Below are positions 16,486 through 27,306 of a DNA stretch of 36,411 bases, one piece after another (the stretch's first letter is position 1; each line of letters opens with the position of its first letter). The translations under genes and the position numbers were made by a program. The stretch is from assembly GCA_937138295.1 (NCBI GenBank), contig CAKZOX010000018.1, forward strand, positions 1-36,411, in the 5' to 3' direction. The notes below the pieces were generated by a model. That model was not told the origin of the DNA. It saw nothing but the letters and a program-made list of their open reading frames with translations, and did not search any database. Source of the DNA: an uncultured Campylobacteraceae bacterium (lineage in GTDB: Bacteria; Campylobacterota; Campylobacteria; Campylobacterales; Arcobacteraceae).

Positions 16486-19400
16486 CTAAACAACTTCAGT
16501 TAGTTCAAAATACTTATCTAAAATCATAGTAATTTCTTTTAACTCTATTGGTTTAGATGCATGGGCGTTCATACCTGCTGATTTAGATTTTATTTTATCG
16601 TCTTGCATAACAGCCGCTGTTAAAGCAATAATAGGTGTTAGTTGATTGAATTCTCTTATTTTTTCACTAGCTTCAAAACCATCCATATTTGGCATTTGTA
16701 AATCCATAAAAATGATATCATAATATTTTTCTTTAGTCATACTTACAGCTTCAAGACCATCGTTAGCTATATCAACCTCAAAACCTAAATTTTGTAATAT
16801 CTTTTTTGTAACTATTTGATTTATTTCTACATCTTCAACTAAAAGTGCTTTTTTAGTATCTTGTAAAATGTACTTTTTGTTATCTAGTTTTTTTTCTTTC
16901 ATCTGTGTTAAAGTATTCTTATTTATTTTTAGTGGTAAATTAAATGCAAATACACTTCCAATATTTTCTTCAGATTTAAAGAATATTTCTCCATTCATTA
17001 ATTCTACTAATTGTTTAGAAATAGCAAGACCTAATCCTGTACCACCATATTCTTTTGTAGTTGTGCTATCTGCTTGTGAAAAAGATTTGAATAGTTTTTC
17101 TTGATTTTCTTTTGAAATTCCAATCCCTGTATCTTTTACATTAAATTGTATTTTTATATCTTCTTGTTCTTTTGATAATAGTTTTATTTCTAAGTTTACA
17201 CTTCCTTGATGAGTAAATTTAATTGCATTTCCTACTAAGTTATTTAATATTTGAATAATTCTTAGATTATCTCCTATTAAATAAATAGGAATTTGTTTGT
17301 CTATATTACAATCAAAATTTAAACCTTTTTGCTCAATTGTATATGAAAATAAACTATTTATATTTTCTATTAGTTCATTTAGATTGAAGTCTGAATGAAC
17401 AATTTCAAGTTTGCCAGCTTCTATTTTTGAATAATCTAAAATATCATTTATTACATGTAAAAGTGCATATGAACTTTGTTTACTTTTTTCTAAATAATTT
17501 TTTTGTTTTTCATCTAAATTTGTATCTTGAAGTAACTCATTTAGTCCAATTATTCCATTTAATGGTGTTCTTATTTCATGGCTCATATTTGCTAAGAAAT
17601 CAGATTTTGCTTCATTTGCTTTTATCGCTTTTTCTTCAGAAAGTAATACTTTGTTTTTCTCTTTTTCAATAGAAATTAAAGATAATCTCAATCTTTCTAT
17701 TAGGGGATTAAAAATAAATAGTGCTTCAAATAAACCTAATATAATCATAGTTCCAAATATTAACCACATATAAATAGTAAGATTTTTCAATTGTTCTTTT
17801 GAAGTTTCTTCATGATATGAAACAGCCGTATTTAAAATAGGTAGAATCTCTTTACTAAATAAAAAAAGTTTATTGAAGTCATTTTTATTTGGATTATCTA
17901 TAAAGTTTTTGTGTAATTTTATATAATCATAAATTTTTTTATTAACATTTATGTTTGCTAAATAAATATCATTTTTTGATTTTTTGTCTATGTTGTTTAA
18001 AATAAATTTATGATTTTCTTCTATTTCTTTAATGATGTTTTTGTATGTAATTAGGTCATTTACATTTCTTCTATCAAAGAATTCTTTAGCAAATAAAGCT
18101 GATCTTTGTGAAAGCATTCTTTGTTTTCCACTGATATTTATTATTTCTGCACTAATGCCTTCTTTATTTACAATGCTATTTAGTAGATAACCTAATAATA
18201 GAATTAAAATGATAGTTATACTTAGAACTAGTTTTTGTAAATTATTAACTATTTTCGATATATGAGTTTTTCTTTTGACTACTTTTTCATTGTACAGACC
18301 AATAATAATTATTAGTGCTAATAAAATACAAGTGATGATTATAATTATATTTTGTGTTTGTTTCTTTTTTGTGTTAACTTCAATGATTTTAGTTTTATTA
18401 TCATCAAAAATTACAGTCCAGTCTTCAAGTATATTTAGAAGTTCACTTCTATCAATTTTTTCAATAGCTTTAGTTAGAATACTATATAAAATTGGTTGAT
18501 CTTTACTGATAGCTATTCCAGTAGTTGAATCTAATTCATTTAGTATGAATATTGGTTCAATAAATACATTGTTGTTTTTTTTCAAACTGTATATAGAAAA
18601 ACTAAAAGATACTGCCACATCGGCTTCTTTTGCCATTAAGCTATTTATAACTGCATCTGTATCATCTAAAGGTATAAGATTTCTATGTGGAAAGTTTGCT
18701 CTTAAATAATCATGTATTACCTTAATTTTTCTAGGATAAGCTATTTTTAATGTGCTTAGATTTTCTAAATTATATAAATTAAAATCTCTATCTTTTCTTG
18801 CAAAAACAGTTGTAGCAAAATGAAATGGATATTCTATAAAGTTCATATCATTATTTATTGCTATGGCTTTTGCTATTACAGCTATTGAGTTTGTTTCTTT
18901 GTTTTTAACACTTTTAAGAACATCAAACCAATTTCTATTTGCTACTTCAACATTTGAAGGAATTTCTTTACTAATTAAATCCATCACTTCAGGTAATACA
19001 CCTATAAAATTTCCATTTTTATCTTTTATTAACAATGGGTCAAAAGAAGTAGTAAAATCTAAAGTTATAGTTGGATTGTTTTTTAAATAATCTTTTTCTT
19101 CTTCTGTTAAATTTATTTTATTTTTTGTTAATAGTTGGCTAGGTTTACCAAACCATTTATTTTTAATAGATTCAATTTTATTTAGAGGAATATCATTGTA
19201 GGCTTTAGTTAAAATAGAAGCTAGAATTTTATTTTGTTTATTTGTAATAAAAATAGAGGTATTAAAACTTTTATTTAAATAGCCTTTTAATTCTATGTCA
19301 TGTAAATTATTCTTTAAAGCTATAAATTTCCCACTATATTCTTCTTGAAGTGCATATTGGCCTTTGTTTAGGTTTAAAAGTTTTAACATTTCTATTGCTG

Positions 19401-19905
19401 TATTGGCTTCTATTTTTTTTGCATTTGGATAATCTTTTAGAAAGTTTTCTGTTAAAGCATAGCCTTTGTATGTCACAATATCTTTATTAGATAATTCATT
19501 TACATTATTTATGATTGGGGCATTTTTATTACCAAATATTCCAATTTGAAGGTTGAAAGTTGTATCTGTAAAATATAAATACTCTTCTCTACTTTTTGTT
19601 TTGATTAAACCTAAACCAGCATCAACTTCATTGTTTTTAAGTCTATCTAATTTATCTTTTAGTGCTTCAGGCTTTTGAAATTTTGGAGTTAAACCTGAGT
19701 TTTTTAAAGCTTCTTTAGCAATATCAATATAGTAACCTTTTACTTCATTTGATTCATAATAAATGTATGGTGGCACATCATATGTAGCAATTTTTATAGT
19801 TGGATTATTTTTTATATAATCTAATTCTAGTGTTGTTAATTTTGTTTCATCTAAAGCATATAGAAGGTTTAAAAAAAGAAATAAAATTGAAAGTATTAAT
19901 TTCAT
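16486..19905 (-). CDS. hybrid sensor kinase: two PBPb, PilJ-like module, HisKA, HATPase, receiver
   Basis: A 1139-residue membrane hybrid kinase. Order: signal peptide (1-17); two solute-binding protein family 3 domains facing the periplasm (about 30-255 and 275-500); transmembrane helix (515-535); a short cytoplasmic loop; helix (557-577); a PilJ/NarX-like periplasmic four-helix module (about 578-705) with the P-box-like [13 protein letters not shown]; helix (710-731); HisKA with H776 in [12 protein letters not shown]; HATPase with GTGLGL; and a C-terminal receiver with D1068 in [11 protein letters not shown]. PBPb domains bind amino acids or other small ligands; the P-box occurs in nitrate/nitrite sensors (established knowledge). 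There is no HPt domain, so a separate phosphotransfer protein or response regulator is needed. It converges on the hydrogenase genes with a 14-base gap. The ribosome site is weak. Confidence 0.92.
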   Translation of the reverse strand: MKLILSILFLFLNLLYALDETKLTTLELDYIKNNPTIKIATYDVPPYIYYESNEVKGYYIDIAKEALKNSGLTPKFQKPEALKDKLDRLKNNEVDAGLGLIKTKSREEYLYFTDTTFNLQIGIFGNKNAPIINNVNELSNKDIVTYKGYALTENFLKDYPNAKKIEANTAIEMLKLLNLNKGQYALQEEYSGKFIALKNNLHDIELKGYLNKSFNTSIFITNKQNKILASILTKAYNDIPLNKIESIKNKWFGKPSQLLTKNKINLTEEEKDYLKNNPTITLDFTTSFDPLLIKDKNGNFIGVLPEVMDLISKEIPSNVEVANRNWFDVLKSVKNKETNSIAVIAKAIAINNDMNFIEYPFHFATTVFARKDRDFNLYNLENLSTLKIAYPRKIKVIHDYLRANFPHRNLIPLDDTDAVINSLMAKEADVAVSFSFSIYSLKKNNNVFIEPIFILNELDSTTGIAISKDQPILYSILTKAIEKIDRSELLNILEDWTVIFDDNKTKIIEVNTKKKQTQNIIIIITCILLALIIIIGLYNEKVVKRKTHISKIVNNLQKLVLSITIILILLLGYLLNSIVNKEGISAEIINISGKQRMLSQRSALFAKEFFDRRNVNDLITYKNIIKEIEENHKFILNNIDKKSKNDIYLANINVNKKIYDYIKLHKNFIDNPNKNDFNKLFLFSKEILPILNTAVSYHEETSKEQLKNLTIYMWLIFGTMIILGLFEALFIFNPLIERLRLSLISIEKEKNKVLLSEEKAIKANEAKSDFLANMSHEIRTPLNGIIGLNELLQDTNLDEKQKNYLEKSKQSSYALLHVINDILDYSKIEAGKLEIVHSDFNLNELIENINSLFSYTIEQKGLNFDCNIDKQIPIYLIGDNLRIIQILNNLVGNAIKFTHQGSVNLEIKLLSKEQEDIKIQFNVKDTGIGISKENQEKLFKSFSQADSTTTKEYGGTGLGLAISKQLVELMNGEIFFKSEENIGSVFAFNLPLKINKNTLTQMKEKKLDNKKYILQDTKKALLVEDVEINQIVTKKILQNLGFEVDIANDGLEAVSMTKEKYYDIIFMDLQMPNMDGFEASEKIREFNQLTPIIALTAAVMQDDKIKSKSAGMNAHASKPIELKEITMILDKYFELTEVV

Positions 19906-19977
19906 ATTGGCTCGCTCTATTATTTATAACTATATATTAACATTATTAGATAATATTTATATGAAAAAGATAGTACA

Positions 19978-20006
19978 AAACACTATTTTAATTTAAAATA
20001 GTGTTT
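19978..20006 (-). terminator. hairpin after the ybbP-like gene
   Basis: A perfect 12-base inverted repeat (19978-19989 with 19995-20006, AAACACTATTTT/AAAATAGTGTTT) has a 5-base loop and lies 5 bases beyond the permease stop. The T-run after it on the minus strand is short (GTGTTTTGT), so termination may be partial; the stem itself is unambiguous. Confidence 0.7.
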
Positions 20007-20010
20007 AATA

Positions 20011-22515
20011 TTATTCTCCAAAGAGCACATTTTCTTTTTTATGTATCATTCTTGATGTGAAGAAACTAACAATTAGTAAGGTTAAAAAAGGAATAAAAAA
20101 GAAATACATTAAAAGTAAATCAGGTCTAAAATCCCAATATGATTCGAATAAAATATTGCTAATTATGTATGAACCAATACTTCCTAATATAATCCCTAAA
20201 GTACTAGCTGTAAATGAAATTAGACCATATTCAAGTAAAAAAGAGTTTCTAATACTTTTATTATTTACTCCAATCATTTTTAATCTAAGAATATTGTTTT
20301 TTTGTAAATTCATTTGGTATTGTATGATTATAAAACTCATAACTAAACCAATAATTATCGAATAAATACTCATACTGTCTGTAATATCTGTTACGCTATT
20401 TACAAGTTTTGCAAAACTCTCAAATAAACTTTTTACATCAATTACTGTTAGAGTAGGGAAGTTATCAGATAAATCTAAAATCATCTTAGATGCATCATAA
20501 TCTCCTGATGAAATTGTGGCTAAAATAGTATTTGGAGCATCATTTATAGCTCCATCTTGAAGTATAAAAAAGAAATTTGGCACAAATTCTGTCCATTGAA
20601 CTGTTCTTATATTTACAACTTCAGCTTTAATTTCAAGACCTAATACATCAAATACAAGATTATCACCTAAGTTGATTCCTCTTCTTTTTGCATACCTTTG
20701 TTCTATACTAACTTCAACTGGTTTAGAAAAATCAGGGGAATCATAAACTCCACTAAATTCTCTACCTTCTACAATTTTCTCGCTAGGTTTTAAATAGTTT
20801 CTATAAGATAGATTAATAGCTCTATTTCTAAGCTGTGTTTGTTCTTCTTGAGCTTCTTTATCTTTATTTTTTAAAGAGTGTTGTGCAAAATCTAAACCAT
20901 TTATTTGAGTTATTCTACCTCTAATCATAGGTGCGATGTTTTCTAATTTTGCACCCATTTTATTAACTTGGCTTTTTATTTGATCTAATTCACTTTCTTT
21001 GGCATCAATTACAAAGAATCTTGGTTTTTCATCTACACTTTGAGTTAATAGATTACTTAATGATGAACCTGTTTGAGGTATCAAACTAAAGAAAGTTGTA
21101 CATAAAACAATAGCTGTAAAAAGTGTAATTGAAGTTTTCTTTTGCCTTGTAATATTTTTTAGAGCTAAAGATAATGATAAACTTTTTAAATGACCTGAAA
21201 AATCAGAAATTTTTAAAATAAATGAACCAAATACAAAAAATACTAAGATTATAGTTAACATAGCAAGTGCAAAAAACAATCCTATATTTTTAGCTGGAGT
21301 TACAAAATGAGAAATCATTAATAAAATTAAAACAAAAGGTGTAAAACTAATTATTGTTTTGGTAAATGATTGCTTTTGTCTTTGAAGTAGTGGCATTATT
21401 AAAGGAAGACCTATACTTAAACTAAGAAGTAATAATACTAATGAAGATTTTAAATAAAAACTATAATCAAGTGCTAAATTAAAATCAAAGTCCACAAGCT
21501 TTTCAATAAATGGTGTTAAGTATTGAGCCGAAACTGTCATAATTGAAAATATAAATACAGTAGCTACAAAAATCAGAACAAATAAATGAAGTATATATGT
21601 AGTTGCTAAAGTTCTTTTATTTAAACCAAGGTCATTTAAAACTGTAATGTCTTTTTGGTGTTTTTTTAAAAAACCAGAATAAAGATATATTAGTCCAACT
21701 AATCCTAGGAAAAATGATATTAAAGATACCAAAGATAAAAAGTTAGTAACGAATTTTAAGACAGTTAATAATCTATCTCTACCATCATTTGGAGACAATA
21801 CCCTTAAGTTTCTATCAATATTTTTTTCAAGTGTATTTTCTATTTCTTCTAGTTTGTCATTTTCAAAATTTTGACTAAACTTAAAATTCAATTTATATCT
21901 TGCTGTAGAACCAAATTGAAGTAATTCTGTTGAATTTAAACCTGCTTCACTTATGTAAATTTTAGGTAGAAATCCACTAAAACTAACTGTTTTTAAACTA
22001 TCATCTTTTATGATTTTTTTAATTGTAAACTGCTCTTTACCTATTTTTATCTTATCATTTTTTTGTAAACCTAAAAGATCTAGAACCTCTTGGTATACCC
22101 ATACTTCATTTACTTTAGGAATAGGTATTTTTTGAGGATATGTAGTATTGTCTTTAAATGTTAAACCACCATAGTATGGATAGTTTTCATTTAATTTAAC
22201 CACTTCCATAAGTCTTGCTCTTTTATTTGAAGATATCATACTAACTGTTGATATACCTTGGTTATAATCTTCAATTTCAGGTACTTTTGTTTTAATATCT
22301 TCTATTTGTTCATCAGTGATTGGAAATCTTGAAGATATTACTAAATCAGCACCTAAAAGTATTTTTGCTTTATTGTCTAAAGAGTTTTCAATACTGCCTT
22401 TAAAAAACTGTAAATAGGATAATGATGCAATAGCTAAACAAAAATTTAGAATAAATATTAAACTAAAAGATTTTGACCTTGCAAGGGCTTTGTAAACTAA
22501 CTCTAAAACTATCAT
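20011..22515 (-). CDS. ybbP: FtsX-like ABC transporter permease (YbbP family)
   Basis: Inner-membrane permease of 834 residues, close to the 804 of E. coli YbbP. It has an N-terminal transmembrane helix (about 17-35) followed by a large MacB-like periplasmic domain, and a core of FtsX-type helices repeated twice (about 255-440 and 715-825), separated by a second periplasmic domain (about 485-700). Ten or so helices can be read. With the ATPase next to it and a TesA-type esterase upstream, it matches the tesA-ybbA-ybbP arrangement; it probably handles lipid or envelope-derived molecules, though its substrate is not established. The ATG lies directly after the ATPase stop with no gap. It ends at a hairpin terminator. 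Confidence 0.9.
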   Translation of the reverse strand: MIVLELVYKALARSKSFSLIFILNFCLAIASLSYLQFFKGSIENSLDNKAKILLGADLVISSRFPITDEQIEDIKTKVPEIEDYNQGISTVSMISSNKRARLMEVVKLNENYPYYGGLTFKDNTTYPQKIPIPKVNEVWVYQEVLDLLGLQKNDKIKIGKEQFTIKKIIKDDSLKTVSFSGFLPKIYISEAGLNSTELLQFGSTARYKLNFKFSQNFENDKLEEIENTLEKNIDRNLRVLSPNDGRDRLLTVLKFVTNFLSLVSLISFFLGLVGLIYLYSGFLKKHQKDITVLNDLGLNKRTLATTYILHLFVLIFVATVFIFSIMTVSAQYLTPFIEKLVDFDFNLALDYSFYLKSSLVLLLLSLSIGLPLIMPLLQRQKQSFTKTIISFTPFVLILLMISHFVTPAKNIGLFFALAMLTIILVFFVFGSFILKISDFSGHLKSLSLSLALKNITRQKKTSITLFTAIVLCTTFFSLIPQTGSSLSNLLTQSVDEKPRFFVIDAKESELDQIKSQVNKMGAKLENIAPMIRGRITQINGLDFAQHSLKNKDKEAQEEQTQLRNRAINLSYRNYLKPSEKIVEGREFSGVYDSPDFSKPVEVSIEQRYAKRRGINLGDNLVFDVLGLEIKAEVVNIRTVQWTEFVPNFFFILQDGAINDAPNTILATISSGDYDASKMILDLSDNFPTLTVIDVKSLFESFAKLVNSVTDITDSMSIYSIIIGLVMSFIIIQYQMNLQKNNILRLKMIGVNNKSIRNSFLLEYGLISFTASTLGIILGSIGSYIISNILFESYWDFRPDLLLMYFFFIPFLTLLIVSFFTSRMIHKKENVLFGE

Positions 22516-23172
22516 TTACACTAAATTCCCTGAAACAAGTTCATATGTTTTTTCACATCTAAGTGCTACCTCTTTTGAGTGAGTTACTAAAACTAAAGTA
22601 GTATTATTTTTTTTGATAAGCTCAAAAAGTGTATCCATTACAGCGATACCTGTTTCTTCATCTAAGTTACCACTTGGTTCATCTGCTAATATTATCTTTG
22701 GATTATGTATCAAAGCTCTTGCTATGGCAACTCTTTGTTTCTCTCCACCACTAAGTTGTGAAGGAAGATGATCTAGTCTGTGAGATAACCCTACACTTTT
22801 TAGAAGTTCAATGGCTTTTTCTTTTGGATTTGCTACATTACAAACTTTTGCGGGTAACATTACATTTTCTAAAGCATTTAAATAAGACACTAAATGGAAA
22901 TTTTGAAAAACAAAACCAATGTTTGTTGCTCTAAAATCATTTAATTGACTCTCTTCAAGGTCATTATATGAAGTTGAATCTAAAAGTATTTCCCCTGAAT
23001 CAGGCTTTATAATCCCTGATATTAAAGATAATAATGTAGATTTACCACTACCTGATTTACCCATAATCGCTATTCTTTGACCTTTTTGAATGTGAAAGTT
23101 CAAATTTTCAAAAATATTTATTTTTGATGAGCCTTGTAAATATGATTTTTTTAATGATTTTAATTCTAACAT
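22516..23172 (-). CDS. ybbA: ABC transporter ATPase (YbbA/LolD type)
   Basis: The 218-residue ATPase energises the YbbP-like permease. Walker A is GKSGSGKST (residues 38-46), the signature is LSGGEKQRVAIARAL, Walker B is IILADEPSGNLD, and a switch His follows in VLVTHS. The size and the EPSGNLD sequence are typical of the LolD/MacB/FtsE-like subfamily that works with FtsX-type permeases. It overlaps the end of the esterase gene by one base (TAATG), and its own stop abuts the permease start, so all three are translated from one transcript. Confidence 0.93.
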   Translation of the reverse strand: MLELKSLKKSYLQGSSKINIFENLNFHIQKGQRIAIMGKSGSGKSTLLSLISGIIKPDSGEILLDSTSYNDLEESQLNDFRATNIGFVFQNFHLVSYLNALENVMLPAKVCNVANPKEKAIELLKSVGLSHRLDHLPSQLSGGEKQRVAIARALIHNPKIILADEPSGNLDEETGIAVMDTLFELIKKNNTTLVLVTHSKEVALRCEKTYELVSGNLV

Positions 23173-23789
23173 TATAGTTCATCCTTTAAAAATTCGAATA
23201 CTTTTTTTGCTATTAAAATGTGACCTTTTGCATTTGGATGTATTCCGTCCCTTTGATTGAATTCTTGTTTTCCTGCAATTCCATCTAGTAAAAAAGGCAT
23301 ACTTTTTAAGTTGTATTTCTTTTGAATATCTCTATACATTTTTTCAAAATCTTGTGTGTAGTTTGGTCCATAATTTGGAGGCATTAACATTCCTGCTAAC
23401 AAGACTTTTGCACCTGAATCTTTTGCATTTATAACAATTTCTTCAAGATTTTCTTGAGTTTTTTTAAGATTTAATCCTCTTAATCCATCATTTGCCCCAA
23501 GAGCTATTAATATAATTGAAGGTTTTTTTCTAAGATACCATTTAAGTCTAGCTAGACCATCACTTGTTGTTGAACCACTTACTCCACCGTTTATAATAGA
23601 TATTTCTTTATTTAGGTTTGTTTTGATTAAGTTTTGAACTAAAGAAGGATAAGCTTCCTCTTTGTTTACACCTAAACCTTCAGTTAAAGAATCACCCAAA
23701 AATAATATAGTTTCTTTTTGAATATCAGATCCTTTAGCGTTAACAGTTTGTATAAGTAATATAAATATAATTAGTATAATTTTTTTCAT
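23172..23789 (-). CDS. tesA: periplasmic GDSL esterase/lysophospholipase (TesA type)
   Basis: SGNH hydrolase of 205 residues with a cleavable signal peptide (about 1-18, ending VNA). Block I is FLGDSLTEGLG with catalytic Ser34, block II is NGGVSGSTT, block III is GANDG, and block V is DGIHPN with D181 and H184 of the triad. The E. coli counterpart acts as thioesterase I, protease I and lysophospholipase L1 in the periplasm, with the ybbAP transporter encoded next to it (established knowledge). Gene order and coupling are the same here. The first gene of the operon, it has a TATAAT about 55 bases upstream, between it and tRNA-Leu. Confidence 0.93.
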   Translation of the reverse strand: MKKIILIIFILLIQTVNAKGSDIQKETILFLGDSLTEGLGVNKEEAYPSLVQNLIKTNLNKEISIINGGVSGSTTSDGLARLKWYLRKKPSIILIALGANDGLRGLNLKKTQENLEEIVINAKDSGAKVLLAGMLMPPNYGPNYTQDFEKMYRDIQKKYNLKSMPFLLDGIAGKQEFNQRDGIHPNAKGHILIAKKVFEFLKDEL

Positions 23790-23843
23790 AAGTAATGTTA
23801 TCGAAAATAAGGGTTGATTTGTATAAAAAAAATGTTAAATTTT

Positions 23844-23849
23844 ATTATA
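23844..23849 (-). promoter_or_regulatory. -10 element of the tesA operon
   Basis: A TATAAT on the minus strand lies 55 bases before the tesA start and 30 bases after the tRNA end. The operon could also receive read-through from the tRNA promoter because I see no strong terminator between them. Confidence 0.4.
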
Positions 23850-23878
23850 AACTTGATGAGTGAGAATTTTTTTAAAAG

Positions 23879-23965
23879 TGGTGCAACTAGCGAGACTTGA
23901 ACTCGCACGAACTAATGTCCACCAGCCCCTCAAGCTGGCGTGTCTACCAATTCCACCATAGTTGC
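23879..23965 (-). tRNA. tRNA-Leu (anticodon GAG)
   Basis: Reading the minus strand, the acceptor arms GCAACTA (23965-23959) and TAGTTGC (23889-23883) pair perfectly. They are followed by discriminator A and an encoded CCA. The anticodon stem CCAGC/GCTGG holds the loop TTGAGGG, giving anticodon GAG for CUC/CUU leucine codons. A T arm (GCGAG/CTCGC around TTCAAGT) and the long variable arm typical of leucine tRNAs are present. Total 87 bases. Confidence 0.97.
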
Positions 23966-24016
23966 ATAGCTTGAAATTATATATATTTATAACTTTTTAT
24001 GTGCTGAAGTATTATC

Positions 24017-27000
24017 TTAAATAGTAAGTTTAAAATCAGACTCTTTAATATTTTTAATTAAAGTATTCATATCGTGAATTAATTTTTCTACTAATTTATC
24101 ATTTTTCTTTGTTTTTTCTATATCTTTACAAACTTCATAAATACTTGCTATACCCATGTTCCCCATTGCACCTTTTAGTTTATGAATTAATCTTTTGAAT
24201 TCTTCTTCATTACTATTTTTTATAGTCTCTTCAAAGTTCTTATATTCATCATATAAGTTCTCAAAGATAATTTTAACTGTATCTTCATCATATTCATTGA
24301 TTAAGTTTTGATGTATTTCTTTAAAATTAAAATCACTAATATTATTTACTTCTTTTTGAGTGATTACATCATTGCTTGATGTATCAAAGTATTTTTGTAC
24401 AATTTTATTTAAGTCTTCATTTAATATCGGTTTACCTATATGGTCATTCATACCAGAACTTATAGTTTTAGTTTTGTCTTCTTGCATAACAGCGGCACTA
24501 AGGGCAATAATAGGAATATTTTTATTAAATTTTCTAATCTCTTTTGTAGCTTCAAATCCATCCATATTGGGCATCTGTATATCCATAAAAATAATATCAT
24601 AATAATTTATTTTTGCCATTTCAATTGCTTGTAATCCATCATTAGCAAAATCAACTTTAAAGCCCATCTTCATAAGCTTGTTATTAATTACAATTTGATT
24701 AGTAGATACATCTTCTGCTACTAAAGCTTTTTTTAATTTATTTAAATATAAAGATTGTGATTTAGTTTTTGATTCTATTTTTTTATCTTTTATAAATTTA
24801 AATGGTATGTTTAAATAAAAAGTTGTTCCATATCCTTCAATTGATTCAAATCTAATACTTCCACCCATAAGTTCAACCAAAGATTTTGTAATAGCTAATC
24901 CTAAACCTGTTCCTTGGTATTCTTTAGTATTAGATAATTCACCTTGCGTAAATTCTTTAAAAAGATTATCTTTTACAGCTTGACTCATACCAATACCAGT
25001 GTCTTTTATTTCAAATCGAATATGTATTCTTTCGCCTTCTTTGTATGTTGTTTTTAGTTTAAGTTTTACACTACCTACTTTTGTAAATTTTATTGAATTT
25101 CCTATTAAGTTAGTTAATATTTGTTTTAATCTTAGTTCATCACCAATTAAAGTATCCTCACATTTCTCATCAATATCCATATCACATTGAAGTTCATTTT
25201 GAATGGCTAATGGGTGATACAATTCTTTGATTTCGTTTAGTAAAGCACTTAAACTAAATTCATTAGCTTTTATATCAAATTTTCCTGCTTGAATTTTTGT
25301 AAAATCTAAAATATCATTTATAATTCCTCTTAAAGAGTTTGAAGATCTTTGAATTATTTCTAAATTTTCTTTTAAATTTTTATCTAAGTCTTGTTTTTCT
25401 AATAAAATATCAGTAATACCGATTATTCCATTTAATGGTGTTCTAATTTCATGGGACATATTAGCTAAAAACTGAGATTTAGAATCATTAGCTTTGATTA
25501 ATTCTTCTTGAACTTCTAATAGTTCATTTTGTGTTGAAATGGCTTTTTCTTCTGCTATAGTAGCTTCTTCATAGGCACTTTGGGCTTTTTCTTTTTCTAA
25601 AATAGCAAGTTCTTTTGATTCATTTGCTTCTATTAAAGACTCTTTTAATTGTTTTGCTAAATATTCTAACTGTTTATTTTTTTCTTCAATAATATTATTC
25701 TTATTAGAAAGTAATTTAGCTCTATAAATAAAAAGTATTAAAAAAACTATTACGGAAGCTAGAATATATAACAAGTATGCTTCTAGTTTTGAGTTATTTT
25801 TTAAGATAAATTTTTTAACTTCATATTTATTGTAAATATCTAAAATTTTTTCTTTGGGAATTAATTCTAGACTTTTATTAAGAATGTTTAATAATATAGG
25901 GTTTTTTCTATCAACACCAAATGCTGATTTAAATACTACTTCATTTAGTTCTGAAATTATTTTATAATTTTCATAACCATAGTTTACTACATAAGAATCA
26001 GCTGTTGTTGAATTAGCAATTAAAAAAGTATTATTATTTGATTTAATTTTTTCCATTATTTTATTTAGGTCAGGTTCTAATTGTATATCTAAATATGGAT
26101 ATTTTTCTTCAACTAGTTTTTTTGTTATTTTTAATCTTGAGTAAATTTTACTATTAGTCAAATCTAGAGGATTAGATATAAATTCATGATTAATATTACC
26201 TATTAAAGAAATATTTTGTTCATGAAATGTATTTGTAGTTATGATATTAGGAAATATTTTTTGATTTTTTACAACATAAGATACTATATCACATTGATGA
26301 TTTTGTACTTTTTGATTTAATTCTTCATTGGAATCTACATTTATACCTTTAAATTTTAAAGAGGTATTTTTAGATATTTCATCTAAAATATCTCCCATAA
26401 CTCCTACAATTTTATTATCTATAACTCCAGTTTCTGGATAACTATTGTATTGAGTACAAACTTTTATTTCTTTTGTTTTTTTTATGTAATCAATTTCTTT
26501 AGAATTTAAAACCATAGATTTATTTTGAAATAGATTAAAATCCCATTTAGTTAAAATTTCATTTCTTATATTTTTTTCATCAATTAGTTTTAAACCATTA
26601 TTAATTTTTTCAAGTAATTCTATGTCATCTTTTTTTACAGCAATATGTGAATAAATTATTTTTAAAGGTACAAAAGATTTATTTATACCTATGATATTGT
26701 TTTTATATAAAATATAATCACCTAAAGTGTCATCAAGAACAATACCATCAATTTCTCCTTCACTTACAAGTTTAAAGCCTTCTTCCCATGATTTTAGGAT
26801 TTTAATATTAATTAGAGGATTTTTTTTAATCAATGAGATTGGATAACCTTTTTTTTCTACACCTATTGTTTTGCCTTCCATAGATTTTAGATCAAAAAGT
26901 TTATAGTTAGTTGATTTTTTATATATGTAAAAGCTAGATTTAAATAATGGATTTGAAAAAGAATATATTTTTTCTCTTTGAGGATTTTTATTAATTTGGA

Positions 27001-27253
27001 TTAAAGCATCTGCTTCATTATTATTTAATTTATCTTGAGCAATTGCCCAATCCATAAGTTTTACTTCTGCGTTAATATTTGCTTCATTTATTACAGCATT
27101 AGTTAATTCTACAATTAAACCATTTGCTATGTTATCTTTTTCAAACATTAAAGGTTTGTAGTTTATATTTCCTAGAAATATTTTTTTATTATCATTTGTT
27201 GTGTTTGCAAATAAGATATTTATTGTAAATATGATTAATATAAAATATTTCAT
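24017..27253 (-). CDS. hybrid sensor kinase: two PBPb, HisKA, HATPase, receiver, HPt
   Basis: A 1078-residue membrane hybrid kinase of the BvgS/EvgS plan. It has a signal peptide (1-16), two family-3 solute-binding domains in the periplasm (about 20-240 and 258-480), one transmembrane helix (488-508), a long coiled coil (515-590), HisKA with H601 in [12 protein letters not shown], HATPase with GTGLGL, a receiver with D891 in FMDIQMPNMDG, and a C-terminal HPt domain with H1024 in HKLKGAMGN. It holds a complete phosphorelay chain up to the final response regulator, which is not adjacent. AAGG lies about 8 bases before the ATG. It shares the PBPb-PBPb-kinase-receiver layout with the gene at 16486 but has HPt and lacks the PilJ-like module. 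The gene follows tightly (53 bases) behind the GAF kinase. Confidence 0.93.
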   Translation of the reverse strand: MKYFILIIFTINILFANTTNDNKKIFLGNINYKPLMFEKDNIANGLIVELTNAVINEANINAEVKLMDWAIAQDKLNNNEADALIQINKNPQREKIYSFSNPLFKSSFYIYKKSTNYKLFDLKSMEGKTIGVEKKGYPISLIKKNPLINIKILKSWEEGFKLVSEGEIDGIVLDDTLGDYILYKNNIIGINKSFVPLKIIYSHIAVKKDDIELLEKINNGLKLIDEKNIRNEILTKWDFNLFQNKSMVLNSKEIDYIKKTKEIKVCTQYNSYPETGVIDNKIVGVMGDILDEISKNTSLKFKGINVDSNEELNQKVQNHQCDIVSYVVKNQKIFPNIITTNTFHEQNISLIGNINHEFISNPLDLTNSKIYSRLKITKKLVEEKYPYLDIQLEPDLNKIMEKIKSNNNTFLIANSTTADSYVVNYGYENYKIISELNEVVFKSAFGVDRKNPILLNILNKSLELIPKEKILDIYNKYEVKKFILKNNSKLEAYLLYILASVIVFLILFIYRAKLLSNKNNIIEEKNKQLEYLAKQLKESLIEANESKELAILEKEKAQSAYEEATIAEEKAISTQNELLEVQEELIKANDSKSQFLANMSHEIRTPLNGIIGITDILLEKQDLDKNLKENLEIIQRSSNSLRGIINDILDFTKIQAGKFDIKANEFSLSALLNEIKELYHPLAIQNELQCDMDIDEKCEDTLIGDELRLKQILTNLIGNSIKFTKVGSVKLKLKTTYKEGERIHIRFEIKDTGIGMSQAVKDNLFKEFTQGELSNTKEYQGTGLGLAITKSLVELMGGSIRFESIEGYGTTFYLNIPFKFIKDKKIESKTKSQSLYLNKLKKALVAEDVSTNQIVINNKLMKMGFKVDFANDGLQAIEMAKINYYDIIFMDIQMPNMDGFEATKEIRKFNKNIPIIALSAAVMQEDKTKTISSGMNDHIGKPILNEDLNKIVQKYFDTSSNDVITQKEVNNISDFNFKEIHQNLINEYDEDTVKIIFENLYDEYKNFEETIKNSNEEEFKRLIHKLKGAMGNMGIASIYEVCKDIEKTKKNDKLVEKLIHDMNTLIKNIKESDFKLTI

Positions 27254-27263
27254 AATATAACCT

Positions 27264-27293
27264 TTATATAAAATTATATCATATTTTATATAA
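27264..27293. repeat. inverted repeat in the 53-base gap between two kinase genes
   Basis: Arms TTATATAAAAT (27264-27274) and ATTTTATATAA (27283-27293) are perfect inverted copies, 11 bases each, with an 8-base spacer. On the minus strand a TATAAT (27278-27273) overlaps one arm. It could be a weak terminator for the GAF kinase, an operator, or part of a leader; AT-richness makes chance palindromes more likely. Confidence 0.4.
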
Positions 27294-27306
27294 TGTCACA
27301 ATTAAG

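Noticed and set aside
16475..16506. Hairpin at the convergent end of the hydrogenase and kinase genes as a terminator
   Set aside because: A GAACTAA/TTAGTTC stem of 7 bases with a 10-base loop exists but has no T-run on either strand.
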